From positions 58,724-122,723 of the forward strand of contig QKYT01000130.1 of the NCBI GenBank assembly GCA_003550305.1: DNA of 64,000 nucleotides, written 5' to 3'. Made by a program: the position numbers and the translations under genes. Source of the stretch: Glomus cerebriforme. Its lineage: Eukaryota; Glomeromycota; Glomeromycetes; Glomerales; Glomeraceae. The first letter of the stretch is position 1; every line of letters starts with the position of its first letter. Shown here one piece after another: positions 13,267-24,286 of the stretch. The notes below the pieces were generated by a model. It had not been told where the DNA came from. It did not search any database and saw nothing but the letters and a program-made list of their open reading frames with translations.

Positions 13267-13680
13267 ACTGGTTAAAAACTGATTTATCTTACAGATATCT
13301 TATAAATATTGAGTACCTAAAATGCAGAAAATCTGCTATATATCAGATACCCAATATGTATACTATAGAATTAAAAAATACAATTTATTAATTATCTCGC
13401 TATTCAGTGATCATAAAAAGATAAAATATAGCTCATTCGATTTGCNTNACTGAGACGTATCGAATNGTACTAATTTTGCATTTCTAGGTATGATAGATGC
13501 TGAGATATTTAATAAATCGTAAAAAAATAAATAAAAAATACAATATCTTGATATCTATCGCACCTAGAAATACGAAATTAGTACCATTCGATATGTCTCA
13601 GTGAGGTGAATTGAATGAGCTATATTTCATCTTTTTATGATCACTGGATAGTGAGATAATTAATAAATTGTATTTTTTAG
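13267..13680. mobile_element. Truncated foldback (long inverted repeat) element
   Basis: It begins ACTGGTTAAAAACTG and follows the same sequence as the complete foldback at 17,749-18,290 through the left arm, the centre (about 13,530) and most of the right arm. It stops at about 13,680, so the outer roughly 110 bp of the right arm is missing. The arms pair with each other, for example CTAGGTATGATAGATG against its counterpart near 13,550. Three N bases lie in the left arm (13,446, 13,448, 13,466), perhaps because the palindrome is hard to sequence. Confidence 0.75.
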
Positions 13681-13684
13681 ATTC

Positions 13685-14110
13685 ATCTTTACCCCTAAGG
13701 TATTGATTTTGATTGGATAGTTGATGAAAATTTTATCTGCTTACACTTTTTTTATTTTTGTATACTGAAAACTTCTTCTTAATTTATTTAGCAAGTCACA
13801 TCAGAATACCACCTTTCTGTTTTTCTAACCTCATTCGTCTAGATTATTACTTGTGTTGTTAGAAGTAGTTTTATACTGAATTTATGTAATTAACTTTATA
13901 GGGTCGCTAGATCAAAATGTAAAAAAATTGCCTATAAAGTATGAGTGCAATTTTAGATTTTAAAGTATGCCTATAACCAAGTCCTGGAAGTCATTGGAAA
14001 GCTTACTTTTTCTTTTTTTAAAGGCTGACACCAGCATTCAGCCTCTATAAAGTTATCAATATTTCTAACTAGTTTAAAGATCCAAATTGATTTAAGAGAA
14101 GATTTAGGTA
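13685..14110 (+). mobile_element. Relic of a dispersed repeat family (partner at 28,000-28,450, inverted)
   Basis: Blocks such as TTTTTGTATACTGAAAAC near 13,757, the GATCAAAATGTAAA block near 13,910 and the CCAGCATTCAGCCTCTATAA block near 14,030 match, in reverse complement and with substitutions, 28,400 down to 28,060. The family is also represented by the retroposed relic at 16,690-18,764 and the inverted relic at 15,660-16,590. No intact coding sequence is present. Confidence 0.6.
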
Positions 14111-14689
14111 ATCTGAAGGGAACTAGGTATAATTGGTAAGCCATAGAAGATTTTGTTCTAGGATAATTAAAAATGGAAAAATAATCTGAAAGGCCCAGGC
14201 AGGAATTATTTTAGGTGAGGAAGTATATACGGAGTTGAATAGGAAGGGTATTAGCAGATTAGAGAAAATAGCATTAAAAAAAGTAGATAAAATTCTATGA
14301 ACAAGAGTGGTAGTATTTACTGCGAGGCAGAAATATCCTTCTAAGTATTCTATTCTTTAATAAGTAAGGCGAGACTCCTCAGGCTAGGTATATTTGGGAT
14401 TGTATCATACAGTTTAGTAATAGTAGTTTTATTCTCACCTTGCTTCTCCGATAAGTATGAAGTAACTTTGTTGGGCTACCTGCTTCTCTCTTAGACTGTA
14501 GGCATATATAGATGTCTACGGGTGGATGGTTATATTCTCCACTTGCAATAGAGAAAGTGCATACCCTTTAATGATTATAGCGACTTTAATCAAATAAGAG
14601 TAACGTGTAATTCTGTATTAATTTTTATCACAATGGTATATTCTTGAATAATGAATAATCATTAATAAAGTTAGTACGAATGAAAAGTT
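14111..14689. other. Unassigned stretch beside repeat relics
   Basis: Mixed-composition sequence with no open frame of note. It may be a continuation of the preceding relic, but I could not align it to the other copies by eye. Confidence 0.4.
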
Positions 14690-15085
14690 TAAAAAAAAAA
14701 TAAACATTCTTATATAATAAAGTTAAAAAAAATACTCCTTTACTTCTTTTTTTATTCCATTTACCTCTAAAAGCCAAGTTGAAGAGTCACTCCTACAAAA
14801 AGAAAAAAAAACATTAGTAATGTTCTTATATAATAAAATAAAAAAAACATTCCCCTACCTCCCTTTTTACCCCCAAGAGTTAAGCTGAGGAGTTCATTCC
14901 TACAAAAAAAGAATAAAAAAGAATGTTAAAAATATTCTTGTGTAATAAAATAAAAAAGAAACACCCTCTCTCTGGTTCCATTTACCCTATTTACCTTTAA
15001 GAACTGAGCTGAAGAGTTCGTTCCTACAAAAAAGAATAAAAAAGAACGTTAATAAACATTCTTATATAGTAAAATAAAAAAAATA
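14690..15085. repeat. Tandem repeat, about 3.3 units of 112-124 bp
   Basis: The block TTCTTATATAATAAA (or near variants) recurs at 14,707, 14,823, 14,935 and 15,059. Between these, each unit carries a C-rich patch, a GAGTTCATTCCTACAAAAA-like block and an A-rich AAAGAATAAAAAAGAA-like end. Spacings of 116, 112 and 124 bp show unit-length drift. It does not code. Confidence 0.8.
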
Positions 15086-15140
15086 CCTCTAGAAACATTC
15101 TGAAAATTCTGTCCCTACAAATCTGATATTATCCAACAGA

Positions 15141-15220
15141 TCCATCTGGATTATCCAAAATCATTCATTCCTTAATCTGGATTATTCAAAATCGTTCATT
15201 CCTTAATCTGAATTATCCAA
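15141..15220. repeat. Short tandem repeat, 31-bp unit, about 2.5 copies
   Basis: ATCTGGATTATCCAAAATC followed by ATTCATTCCTTA is repeated immediately as ATCTGGATTATTCAAAATC followed by GTTCATTCCTTA, and a third copy starts ATCTGAATTATCCAA. Confidence 0.8.
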
Positions 15221-15404
15221 TCCATTTAAAAATAGATGACGGATTGAACAGATTTCACCAGAGTATACCTTTACTAGCAGGGATAGTGCATAATTTATTT
15301 TATTTATACTGTATATAGAAAACTAAACATTATCATTACATGTTCTTTTTTTTGTAATATAGGACATCTTCACAAAAAGTACCAAATAAATCCTTTCTTT
15401 TTTT

Positions 15405-15650
15405 TTTAGAAAACTGAATGAATAATTAGATTCAGATCAGTTTAATTTCAGATTTGAATCAATTTCAGTTCAATTTAGTTTTAAATTAATTAGATCCAGA
15501 TCAGTTCAGTTCAAATTTGAATTAATTTCAGATTAGTTTATATTAGATCTAGTTAGATTTAGATCAGTTCAGATCTGTTTCAGACTGGATTTGAATCAGA
15601 TCAGATTTAAATCAAATTTGATCTAAACCAATCTGTTTAGAACACTATAT
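15405..15650. repeat. Degenerate GATCAGTTCAGATTTGAAT-type low-complexity array
   Basis: Variants of GATCAGTT, CAGATTTGAATC and AATTTCAGATTAGTT follow one another without a strict period, as in an old minisatellite. No coding potential. Confidence 0.65.
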
Positions 15651-15659
15651 AAAAGAGAT

Positions 15660-16590
15660 CACTACATGTAAAATAAAATAAAGAATATAAAATGATAATA
15701 AGAACTAATCACATAATAGTGATTAGCTGCTAAGATTCCTCAAACTTAAATTAAATCAAAATATAAAACCAATTTGAATTTGTTAAATCAAATTAGGTTT
15801 GAATCAAATTTAAATTAAATATTAAATATTTGTCAAATTAATCAATTAAATTAAAGAATTTTCAAATCAAATCAAATCAAATTTGAATCAAATAAAAAAA
15901 AAACTGATTTGAATTTGCAAATTCAAATCAAATTCTCAAATGTTAAATCAAATTGCATATTCCTATAGTTGCAAATCAAATTTCAGATATCTTCACTCTT
16001 CTTACTTAAAGTAGTAAGTATGAAGAAAAAAATAGTAAATTATGACTTTTCAGAAATTATTTAGAGAGAGTCATCTAGAAGTAACTAGAAAATGAAATTA
16101 AACTAAAAACCAAAAGATTACAAATATCAAACCAGCTGGATTACTTTTATCTATATCCAGATTACTAGAAAGAATTTTCTTTTTATTCAAGTTTATACTT
16201 AAACTCTGCAAAAAGGTTAACACTTTCAAAAAAATTTTATGTTAAGCTAATTTTTGGGTCTATCAAGAGCAGTTATAAGTTTTATTTATCTATTTTATAC
16301 AGTAGAAAGTACTTTAGAAAACTAAATGATCCCTTCAGAATTAACTTGGAGTAAAATATAGGTAACTAGAAGTTATCGAAGACTTGTTTTATAAAAAAAC
16401 TTGGTGAGCCAAAGATTATTATTTATATTTCCTAAAGCTTTTTAATTAATTTCAGCAATATAAAAATACTTTTTTTATAATTAAAAAATAGTTTTTATAG
16501 ACCAAAAATCACAAAAAGAGCAACTTTTCTTTTCTAAACTTCTTGGAAGAAATGGTGTAAAGATTGTCAAGAAGAATCAATTATATATAT
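15660..16590 (-). mobile_element. Relic of the dispersed repeat family, inverted copy
   Basis: It matches, in the same orientation, 28,480-29,160: CACATAATAGTGATTAGCTG at about 15,704 against CATATAATAGTGATCAGCTG at about 28,524, then TCAGATATCTTCACTC onward to GAGCAACTTTTCTTTTCTAA. In reverse complement it matches the start of the retroposed relic at 16,690-17,100 (for example the TTCTAAAGTACT block). An AAATCAAATTTGAAT array (about 15,740-15,965) is inserted relative to the 28-kb copy. Decayed; no intact frame. Confidence 0.65.
15740..15965. repeat. AAATCAAATTTGAAT-type array inside the relic
   Basis: Runs of AAATCAAA, TTTGAATC and AAATTAAAT variants fill this interval. The related copy at about 28,545 has only CAGATCAATTTTCAG here, so the array looks like a local expansion of a CAAATTT-like seed. 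Confidence 0.6.
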
Positions 16591-16689
16591 ATTATTGTAA
16601 AAAATAGCTTTATTATACACTTATTAAATTTATTTTAATTTATAATAAATAAAATAAATATATTTATAAATTAATAAATATTATAATTT

Positions 16690-18764
16690 GGGACAATTCT
16701 CTCTGTTGATCCCTACACCCATTTTTCTGAAGATGTTTTGGAAAGAAAAGTTGTACTTTTTGGCCATTTTGTCCTAAGAAAACAGTCTTTTAATCTTAGG
16801 AAAAGTTGCTCTATACTATTGGAGTTAAAGTTTGGAATATAGTCTCTGGCACACTAAATTTCTTCGTATGTCAGATTTACGATAACTTTTAGTCACCTAC
16901 GTCTTTCTCTAAGTTGATACCCGAGCGGCCATTTGGTATTCTAAAGTACGCTCTTCATGTACAAGATAGATGGGTTGAACTTGTGGCTGCTTCTGGTGGA
17001 AGCTTTTTTTGGAATATAAGTTTGGTAGAATTTTCCTTTTTAAAAATTTTTTATTTTATTTTTATTGGTGAAAAGGTGGAAAGACATCAAGATTTTTAGG
17101 CTCGTAAAGACAAATACCAAACTGGCTTTAGGCTTTCCGTATACTGCTATAGTAAATCTGCTAACCTTAGCTGCAGATTTTTAAGAACTTCTGCAGAGCA
17201 GTTTCTTTGGTAAAAAATGGGGGTACTGGAGATTTTAATAGACAGCTGATCATCTGTTGATGATTGGCTCTCTTGTTGTAATACATTTCTTGATTTTTGT
17301 TTCACTATGGTAATTCCTATTTTTGCTCCTTAAGGTGATATTATTAGTTGGTAAATAGAAAAATTAATAAAAAGTAGAAAAGTTTTGCAAAGATATTTGG
17401 TATAAGGTCAGGTGCGTTAATTAAGTAAAATCAGTTTGAATGATTGGGAGCAAGATTGTTAGTTTTTTTTGCAATAGATATATCAAGGATGAAGATTCTT
17501 CGATAGGGTTAAAGAAGATGGTCCAAAAAGTTTTGGGTAAATAGTCGTCTCGATTCACTGAAGTATGTTAGGATGTCTCTAAACCGTGAGGAATTGGCTT
17601 ATTTTGAAAAAACTCCTACTGGGGCGGATGGCAGTTGTAAAGCTATGTAGGTAGGCAAAGTACTATGTGATAGCCTTCAGATGAGACAGTATAAGCAGTC
17701 AACTCGATTCATCTGAAACATCCATTAGGGTGACATGTTGGGGTACTGCACTGGTCAAAAACTGATCTATTTTACAGATATCTTACAGATATCTTATAAA
17801 TATTGGGTACCTAAAATGCAGAAAATCTGCTATATATCGGGTACCCAATATGTATATTATAGAATTAAAAAATACAATTTATTAATTATCTCGCTATCTA
17901 GTGATCATAAAAAGATAAAATATAGCTCATTCAATTCACATCACTGAGATGTATCAAATAATATTAATTTTGCATTTCTAGATATGATAGATGCTGAGAT
18001 ATTTGATAAATCGTAAAAAAATAAACAAAAAATACAATATCTTGATATCTATCGCATCTAGAAATGCGAAATTAGTACCATTCGATATGTCTCGGTGAAA
18101 TGAATTGAATGAGCTATATCTCATCTTTTTATGATCACTGGATAGTGAGATAATTAGTAAATTATATTTTTTAATTATATAGTATACATATTGGATACCT
18201 GATGTATAGCAGATTTTTTGCATTTTGGGTACCCAATATTTATAAGATATTTGTAAGATATCTGTAAAATAGATCAGTTTTTAACCAGTGTTAGTTCTAG
18301 TAGGGAAGTGGTAGAGATAGTAGTAAGTTTAGTTTCTTTCTTGTATCATTTAGTTTTAGTAGTAGATAGTTTTTTCCTTTCTTTCTGGTTGTTAATACTA
18401 GTAGCCGGCAACTATAAATTTTCTTACAAAAGTGTGGTCCTTTTATAACAAATTGTACTAGTTTGAAGACCTATTATGTTGAGGAAGATTTGGGAGGACT
18501 GATGGAAAGGAGAAATTTTTATTTGGTATTAGTACTGGGGTATGGGGGAGAATCAAAGCATACTAATTATCTAAGGAGGGTCTTGCTTTTAGTTCCCATT
18601 CTAAGGACTCATGCTACATAAGTGTGACGCATCATGATTTTCCATTTAGTTGGAGGTTGTGTATCTGATCTATATAATTTTATTGTTATTGTAAACTGGC
18701 TATGTATACTGATTTACATCAAATAAAGTTTATGATTTAGCGCGTCTTCAAAAAAAAAAAAATA
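16690..18764 (+). mobile_element. Retroposed relic with perfect 17-bp target duplication and poly(A) tail
   Basis: AATAAATATTATAATTT occurs at 16,673-16,689 and again at 18,765-18,781, directly after an A-rich tail that follows ATAAAGTTTATGATTTAGCG. This is a non-LTR-style insertion. A short readable stretch (about 16,914-17,099, RPFGILKYALHVQDRW) and a TGDFNRQLI-like piece near 17,222 suggest a decayed LINE with endonuclease remnants, which is a weak inference. A 542-bp foldback element is inserted at 17,749-18,290. The first 400 bp or so match, inverted, the neighbouring relic at 15,660-16,590 and the one at 28,000-29,165. Confidence 0.7.
17749..18290. mobile_element. Complete 542-bp foldback element (palindromic, about 260-bp arms)
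   Basis: It begins CACTGGTCAAAAACTGATCT and ends with the near-exact reverse complement (AGATCAGTTTTTAACCAGTG). The two arms pair along almost their whole length around a centre near 18,020, including GGGTACC...GGTACCC, an ATTTATTAA/TTAGTAAAT region and the GCATTTCTAGATATGATAGA block. It has no protein-coding sequence. A truncated sister copy lies at 13,267-13,680. I could not identify a clean target duplication, so the transposition class is open. Confidence 0.85.
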
Positions 18765-18843
18765 AATAAATATTATAATTTTTATTTTTATTATTTTAAA
18801 AAGATTAAATAAATCCTTATATTTTTAGCTATTTTAAAAGAAT

Positions 18844-18983
18844 ATTGCTAAATGTTACTATAGATAATGATTACTATATCAGTATTAAAACAGAATTTTA
18901 GATAAAGTTTCATTTTATTTTTAATTCTGCCTAAAATTCTACTCTTAATATAATAACAATTACCTGTGGTAATATTTAGCAAT
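18844..18983. mobile_element. 140-bp MITE-like element
   Basis: The ends are imperfect inverted repeats: ATTGCTAAATGTTACTATAG at the left and, as reverse complement, ATTGCTAAATATTACCACAG at the right. The pairing continues inward through TAATGATTACTATAT and its partner. Half of a related copy is seen at 29,934-30,030, in opposite orientation. Non-coding. Confidence 0.7.
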
Positions 18984-20239
18984 TTTCATTTTAAAAATAA
19001 TTAAATTATTTTTAAAATTGCAAATTTCTTTTTTTTACATTTAAAATTAAATTTTAATTCAAAATAAATAGGCTAAAATTAAAATTAGCTAAAAATTATA
19101 AGTATTTATTATAAATATACTTTACTAATTATTAATTAAATTATTTCTATTACGCACAGATTATAAATTAATATGAATAAAATTTTGTATTCTATTTTAT
19201 TAATTATCATTTATGGAAAAACAGTATATTTTTATTAATAAATTATAGTCAGTTTTTTTTAATATTTTTTTATTATATCTAAAAACTGCATTTATTGATT
19301 ACTATATTAGAAAAAATGTTAATCACGTGTACAACAATAGAAGATAATTTCGCAGCCCAGCAGTCAATTAAACAATATTGACGCAAAATATACAAAATAT
19401 TCCAGTACCTAAGATTTTCTTTTTTTATTCATTTTTCTTTTTACGAAAAAAAATATACTGTATCTACTAATTTATCCTTTGCTTCTTTCGGTTAGAATTA
19501 TATTTTACTGCGGCTATATAAATAAAAATTTGTCCGGAAATAATAGCAAATAGGGATCAAGTACGCTTTTATTAAAATTTTGCTCAGCTTTCTTTGTTAA
19601 ATGGCTTATTCATCGGTCCCCAAAAAGAAACAAAATGACTTCATTGTTCGTCCGAGTCTTATTGCGTTGTGTATCATATTACAACTCTATCATTGGTTCA
19701 CAATAGGTAAAATATTTCTAAATGAAGTTAATGAAGTAACACGAAAATGACAAAATGATCGTAATTTGCATTTGGGGATGGCAATTTAATGTCCCCCAAT
19801 TTCCGTTTTTTTACGCCTAATCAATTTATTTTACGGCAGCGCTATATTTCATATAACTCAATCACTCTATTCAATTCTCATATTTTTCACTGAAATTATC
19901 CACCTCGGACTTGTAGATGCTAAGAATCATATAAATCAACTAAATTCTCACACTCTAAAAAAAAATTTTCTCCTCCTTTTTTCTATATTAGTCGTAAGTT
20001 ATACCATATAAGACTTAAAGAACAAAAATTTTTTTGCTTCCGTAATTTCTTATAACAGGTATGGTAAAGCAAAACTGTATATATACTATATAAAATAATT
20101 TTTTGTTCATCGTCTTACTATTTTTTTTTTTTTTTTTATTCTGTTTTGTTTGAAAATCCGAAGTTTGTACACAAAATTAAATCATTGACAAACTAAAAAA
20201 GAACTGGAAAATCTATAAAAATAATTCATATTTCACAAT
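18984..20239. other. AT-rich upstream region of the LisH gene
   Basis: Contains a CACGTG at 19,326, a short ORF at 19,601 (listed separately) and a poly(T) tract near 20,120-20,138. It probably holds the promoter and 5' leader of the gene starting at 20,240. Confidence 0.4.
19601..19750 (+). CDS. Possible small membrane protein (49 residues unspliced)
   Basis: An ATG opens a 49-codon frame, MAYSSVPKKKQNDFIV followed by a hydrophobic stretch (SLIALCIILQLYHWF). Base composition is clearly less AT-rich than the surroundings, which suggests coding. A possible donor (GTAAAA at 19,707) and acceptor (CGGCAG ending at 19,839, with CTAATC upstream) would instead give a 40-residue product ending ALYFI. 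No family was recognised. It could also be an upstream ORF in the leader of the LisH gene. Confidence 0.3.
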   Translation: MAYSSVPKKKQNDFIVRPSLIALCIILQLYHWFTIGKIFLNEVNEVTRK

Positions 20240-23200
20240 ATGATGCCTTCTCAAATGCCAATGCACATGGCTAATCAAACACAACAACAGCCTCTACAAG
20301 CTCAGCAGCAGCCGCCTTCACAGACTCAACATCCTTCTCAAACTCCCCATTCACAGCAAAATCAGCAACAATTTCTTTCTGGACATTCGCAAGCTGACCA
20401 AAATCAAAGAAACGGCATGAAACAACGAGAACAGTCATTATTTGTTTCTTATGTATACGATTTCCTAAAACGTAGCGGGGCAACAGAAACGGCCCGAACT
20501 TATTTACGAGAGGTAGTAGAAATTAAGACCAAAAATGATGTTTCAAATTCAATAAATGGTAACGGTTCAAGTTCAGATAATGATACACAATTGCCGGACG
20601 CAGAAGTTCCAGTACAGGCTCCTGAAGGATTTTTATTTGAGTGGTGGACGGTGTTTTGGGATATATACAGTGCTAAAATAAATCGACAAGAAGCAGCACA
20701 AACACAACGATATACCGTAGATGTATGTATCAGCAATTTAATATTTAAAAAGAATTATTTTGACTATACAGTTACGCATTTTATTTACATTTTTCTTTTA
20801 ATTAATTTTAATACAGATGAGAAGACCAGGTAACCGTATGCCAGGTCTAAGTCAAATGCCGATTGCCTATCAACACCCGCAAGCTTTGGCTCAACAGCAA
20901 CAGCAAATACGACTAATGCAACATCATCCGCAGCATCAGCAGCAGCAAGCTCAACAAGCTTCGCAACAAGTCGCTCAACAGCAACAACAACAACAACAGC
21001 AGCAGCAGCAGCAGCAGCAACAACAACAACAACAACAACAGGCACCTCCACAACAATCACAACCACCACAACAACCACAGCAAACTCCTCAGCAACCCCA
21101 ACCACAACCTTCTCCAGCTAATCATCAACAGGTTACCCATCAACAATCTCACCAACAGCCGCAATTTAATAATCGTATGATTGATACTAATAACACAAAT
21201 GGTGATATGTTAAGTCCTCAAAGAGCAAATGCAGCGAAGGTATCTCAAATTCGCAGGTAATTTTAATTGTAAGATTTTATATACATTGCTTTTAAAAGAA
21301 AAATTTTGACTTTTACTTTTATTATTTAGACCCCAAATGATACCACAAGGATTACAGCAGACGCAACAGCAGCAATCACGAGTCAGCATGTTGCCTTTTC
21401 AGCAACAACACCACAATCAAACACTTCAAAATAACGCTCAGGTTGTCCAAGCACAGGCACAGAATTCTCAACCAATTCAGAATCAAGTACAACAACAGAA
21501 TCCTGGAGTTAATCAAGGACAGGTTCAACAACAAGCTCAAGTACATATGACTCCAAATCAAGCGCATTCACAAGTAAATATAAATTTATACGATACTAAT
21601 TTAATATTAACAGTTATGCGTTAATATGATTGATCCTTTAATTGATCCTTTTAATTAATAGTTAAATCCTGGAACGAAACGTGGTGTAGAAGGTCAAACT
21701 ATTAATCAAAAAATGAATCAGCAGGACACATCGCCAAATAAGCGACCGAGAATAATGGATTATGGTAAGTAATATTTGATTTAATCAAGAATCATACATA
21801 AATATCTTTAATTCATTCATATACTGAACATATATACAGCTGCCCCACAAATGAATCCAAGACAGCAACAACTACCCAATTCACAAGGACAATTGGCGAC
21901 GATTAATCAACAACAACAAAACTTGATGCTAACTACGGTTTGTGATCAATATTGATATATTGTTTAGTTTAACTGATGATCTATTATTTTACAATTATTT
22001 ATTGAAAAAAAAATGCTTTTTTAAAAATCATAATAGCCAATTTCAAATGAGATTTCTGCTTCCCCTGATATGTCTGCTAATAAGCGCCAGACTCATCTTG
22101 CCAATGGGAAAGCAAAGGGTAATATTCAACCAATACAACAACAACAACTTGCGCGGCAGCAACAGCAGATGACACCTATGAATAAACCTATTTCACATGT
22201 TGGTCAACAAATGAACCCTATGGGTCAAAATCAAATTCACGATACGGAAATGTTGAGCCGAATAAATACTGAAATTAATTCTGCTAACGAAAACCTTACG
22301 TATATGCAGCAGCGATTTAACATGATTCCACCAAACGTGATGAATAGACATAAAATGAATCAAATGAATCCAAGCATGATCATTAATGAACAGACTATGA
22401 TGGAAAAATTTAATAAGCAAGTCAGTAGAATATTTTATTTATTCTTATATACGTAAAAATTAAAACTTATAAATATGTATTTCTTATTCTATAATTACAT
22501 CAGCAGCGCAATAATAACATTCAAGATCTTGTTGGTATGCGTCAACAGCAATTACAATTATCATCACAATTATCATCACAATTACCATCACAAATACCAT
22601 CACAGTTACATTTCGCCGCCTATTTACAACAACCACAACATCCACAACAGCAAATTGTAGCACCACAGCAAGTTGCTATACACGCAGCTGCTGTAGGTAA
22701 TCCAGCTCAACAGTCGCAACGGAAAGGTGATGCAAAAGGAACAAAGGTGATTTTTTTTAAAATTATATTATTATTTATTTTTGAATAAAATTCTATATTA
22801 AAATTTTTTCAGAACGCTCCTAAAACTACACCAACACAGAGTCAGCCACAAGCTCCGAGCGGTAATCAACCAAATGCAATTTCCACTCCACAACAACACC
22901 ACGTCGTGGTTACGAACGGGGTGCAAACACAGCAGCCTGCTCAATCAACGGCGACAACAGGCGTGACGGACAAGTTACTGTCACAAGATGTTCAACCATC
23001 ATCATCCTTAAACATGAGCATGGAAGAAGTACGTTAATTATTCTCCTATATTTATGATTGATTATAAATAATACAAAATATTAATTATTTTATTGTTATA
23101 ATAGGCGATGAATTACTCGGTGGGATTGACCCAATTCGACATGGATCCAAACTTCGAAATAGTTGATGATTCTGTCTTCGACTTAAATGATTTCGTTGAC

Positions 23201-23272
23201 TTTAACTCTTTGGAGGATCTTGGATCCAGCAGTAATGCTGGTCCAAGCACCTCAACGACTAATGGCAACTAG
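20240..23272 (+). CDS. LisH-domain Flo8/SSDP-like glutamine-rich transcription regulator
   Basis: Nine exons: 20240-20722, 20817-21256, 21330-21573, 21662-21764, 21840-21937, 22037-22420, 22504-22746, 22813-23028, 23105-23272, giving 792 residues. All joins keep frame. A LisH motif lies at about 66-96 (SLFVSYVYDFLKRSGATETA). It is followed by GFLFEWWTVFWDIYSAK at about 130-146, the signature shared by animal SSDP/SSBP proteins and fungal Flo8. The rest is Gln-rich with a polyglutamine run in exon 2, and the C-terminus is acidic (FEIVDDSVFDLNDFVDF), like an activation region. The LisH motif should mediate dimerisation or partner binding, and the protein is likely a nuclear cofactor controlling morphogenesis genes, by analogy with Flo8. 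The start is the first of two adjacent Met codons. The exact orthology (Flo8, Som1 or SSDP) is not resolved. Confidence 0.85.
20974..21041 (+). repeat. CAA/CAG microsatellite encoding polyglutamine
   Basis: An uninterrupted run of about 22 Gln codons, with pure CAA at both flanks and a CAG core. The core is prone to length change; the mix of CAA and CAG should slow slippage. Confidence 0.9.
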
Positions 23273-24286
23273 AGGCTGCCTTTGGTTAAAAAAAAACAAT
23301 TTGATTTTCTTCCCTAAACCTTGTAGTATATAGTTTTTTTTCGGTGTGAATTTTTGGTGGAAAAAAAAATATTCAGTGACCGAACCTACTACCCATTTTT
23401 TTCCTTATAAATACATGAATCCTAAAGTCTTTTTTGACTGGAGCAGTATGCATTACCTTAAAATTTAAGCATCGCCTAAACTAGATTTTATGTTTAGTTT
23501 AAAAAGACAAAAAAATATATATAATATTTACAGTATTATAAATACAGAAAACCAGATTGCCAGGCGATTACTGGACGATGAATTTCTGGACGATTACTGG
23601 ACAATTACTGGATGAAACCCTGACGAAAATTATCAAATGTTGATTTCATATATTATTTTTCAATAAGTTCATGTTACATATGTGTATATTATTTTATGGA
23701 TACCACCTTTTTTTATTTAGTAAAAGTAGTATATTATACATTAGTAATGATAAATCGTGTTGGAATTTTTTAATGTTTTTTTTTCATTTAGTAGTACATA
23801 CACCTTAAAAACTTTTTTCCTAGTAAATTAAATTCAGAATTTTTTTTTTCCTGGGTAGAAAATAATGAATTTCTGATATATTTTTAATAAAATTTTTATA
23901 ATATTTAAAAGATTAGCAATGAATTGTTATATGTAGGTAAGATTATATTATTAATTTAAACTTATTTATTTATGCAATCTTATATTATATTTAAGAATAA
24001 ATCTAATTGCATATATATATACATGTTATTTTTGGGGGGATGTCTAAAGCCGGGTTTGATCCCGTAATTTTTGGCCGGCATTACAGCATTAAGAAATTAA
24101 CTATATGACAAATAATAGAATTTTCATACCATTTTTTTTTAATATTTTATATATAATCTTTGTATAAATTTTAATACATATTATTATTATTACTCAAAAA
24201 TTTATCATGCATTTATATAATTTTTAAAAAAATATTCTGTTTTTATTTCTTATATATGTATTTTTGTTTACTTTTTTTTAAACTAT
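23273..24286. other. 3' flank of the LisH gene, with a MITE-end relic
   Basis: AT-rich, no exon seen. A short direct repeat (GATTACTGGACGAT, TGGACGATTACTGGACAATT) lies at about 23,565-23,620. At 24,038-24,070 the sequence GGATGTCTAAAGCCGGGTTT resembles the terminal repeat of the MITE at 53,888-54,311, so it may be an orphan end. Confidence 0.45.

Noticed and set aside
16914..17099. Independent gene starting MIPERPFGILKY
   Set aside because: The same segment recurs in decayed inverted copies at 16,300 and 28,900, so it is part of a repeat family.
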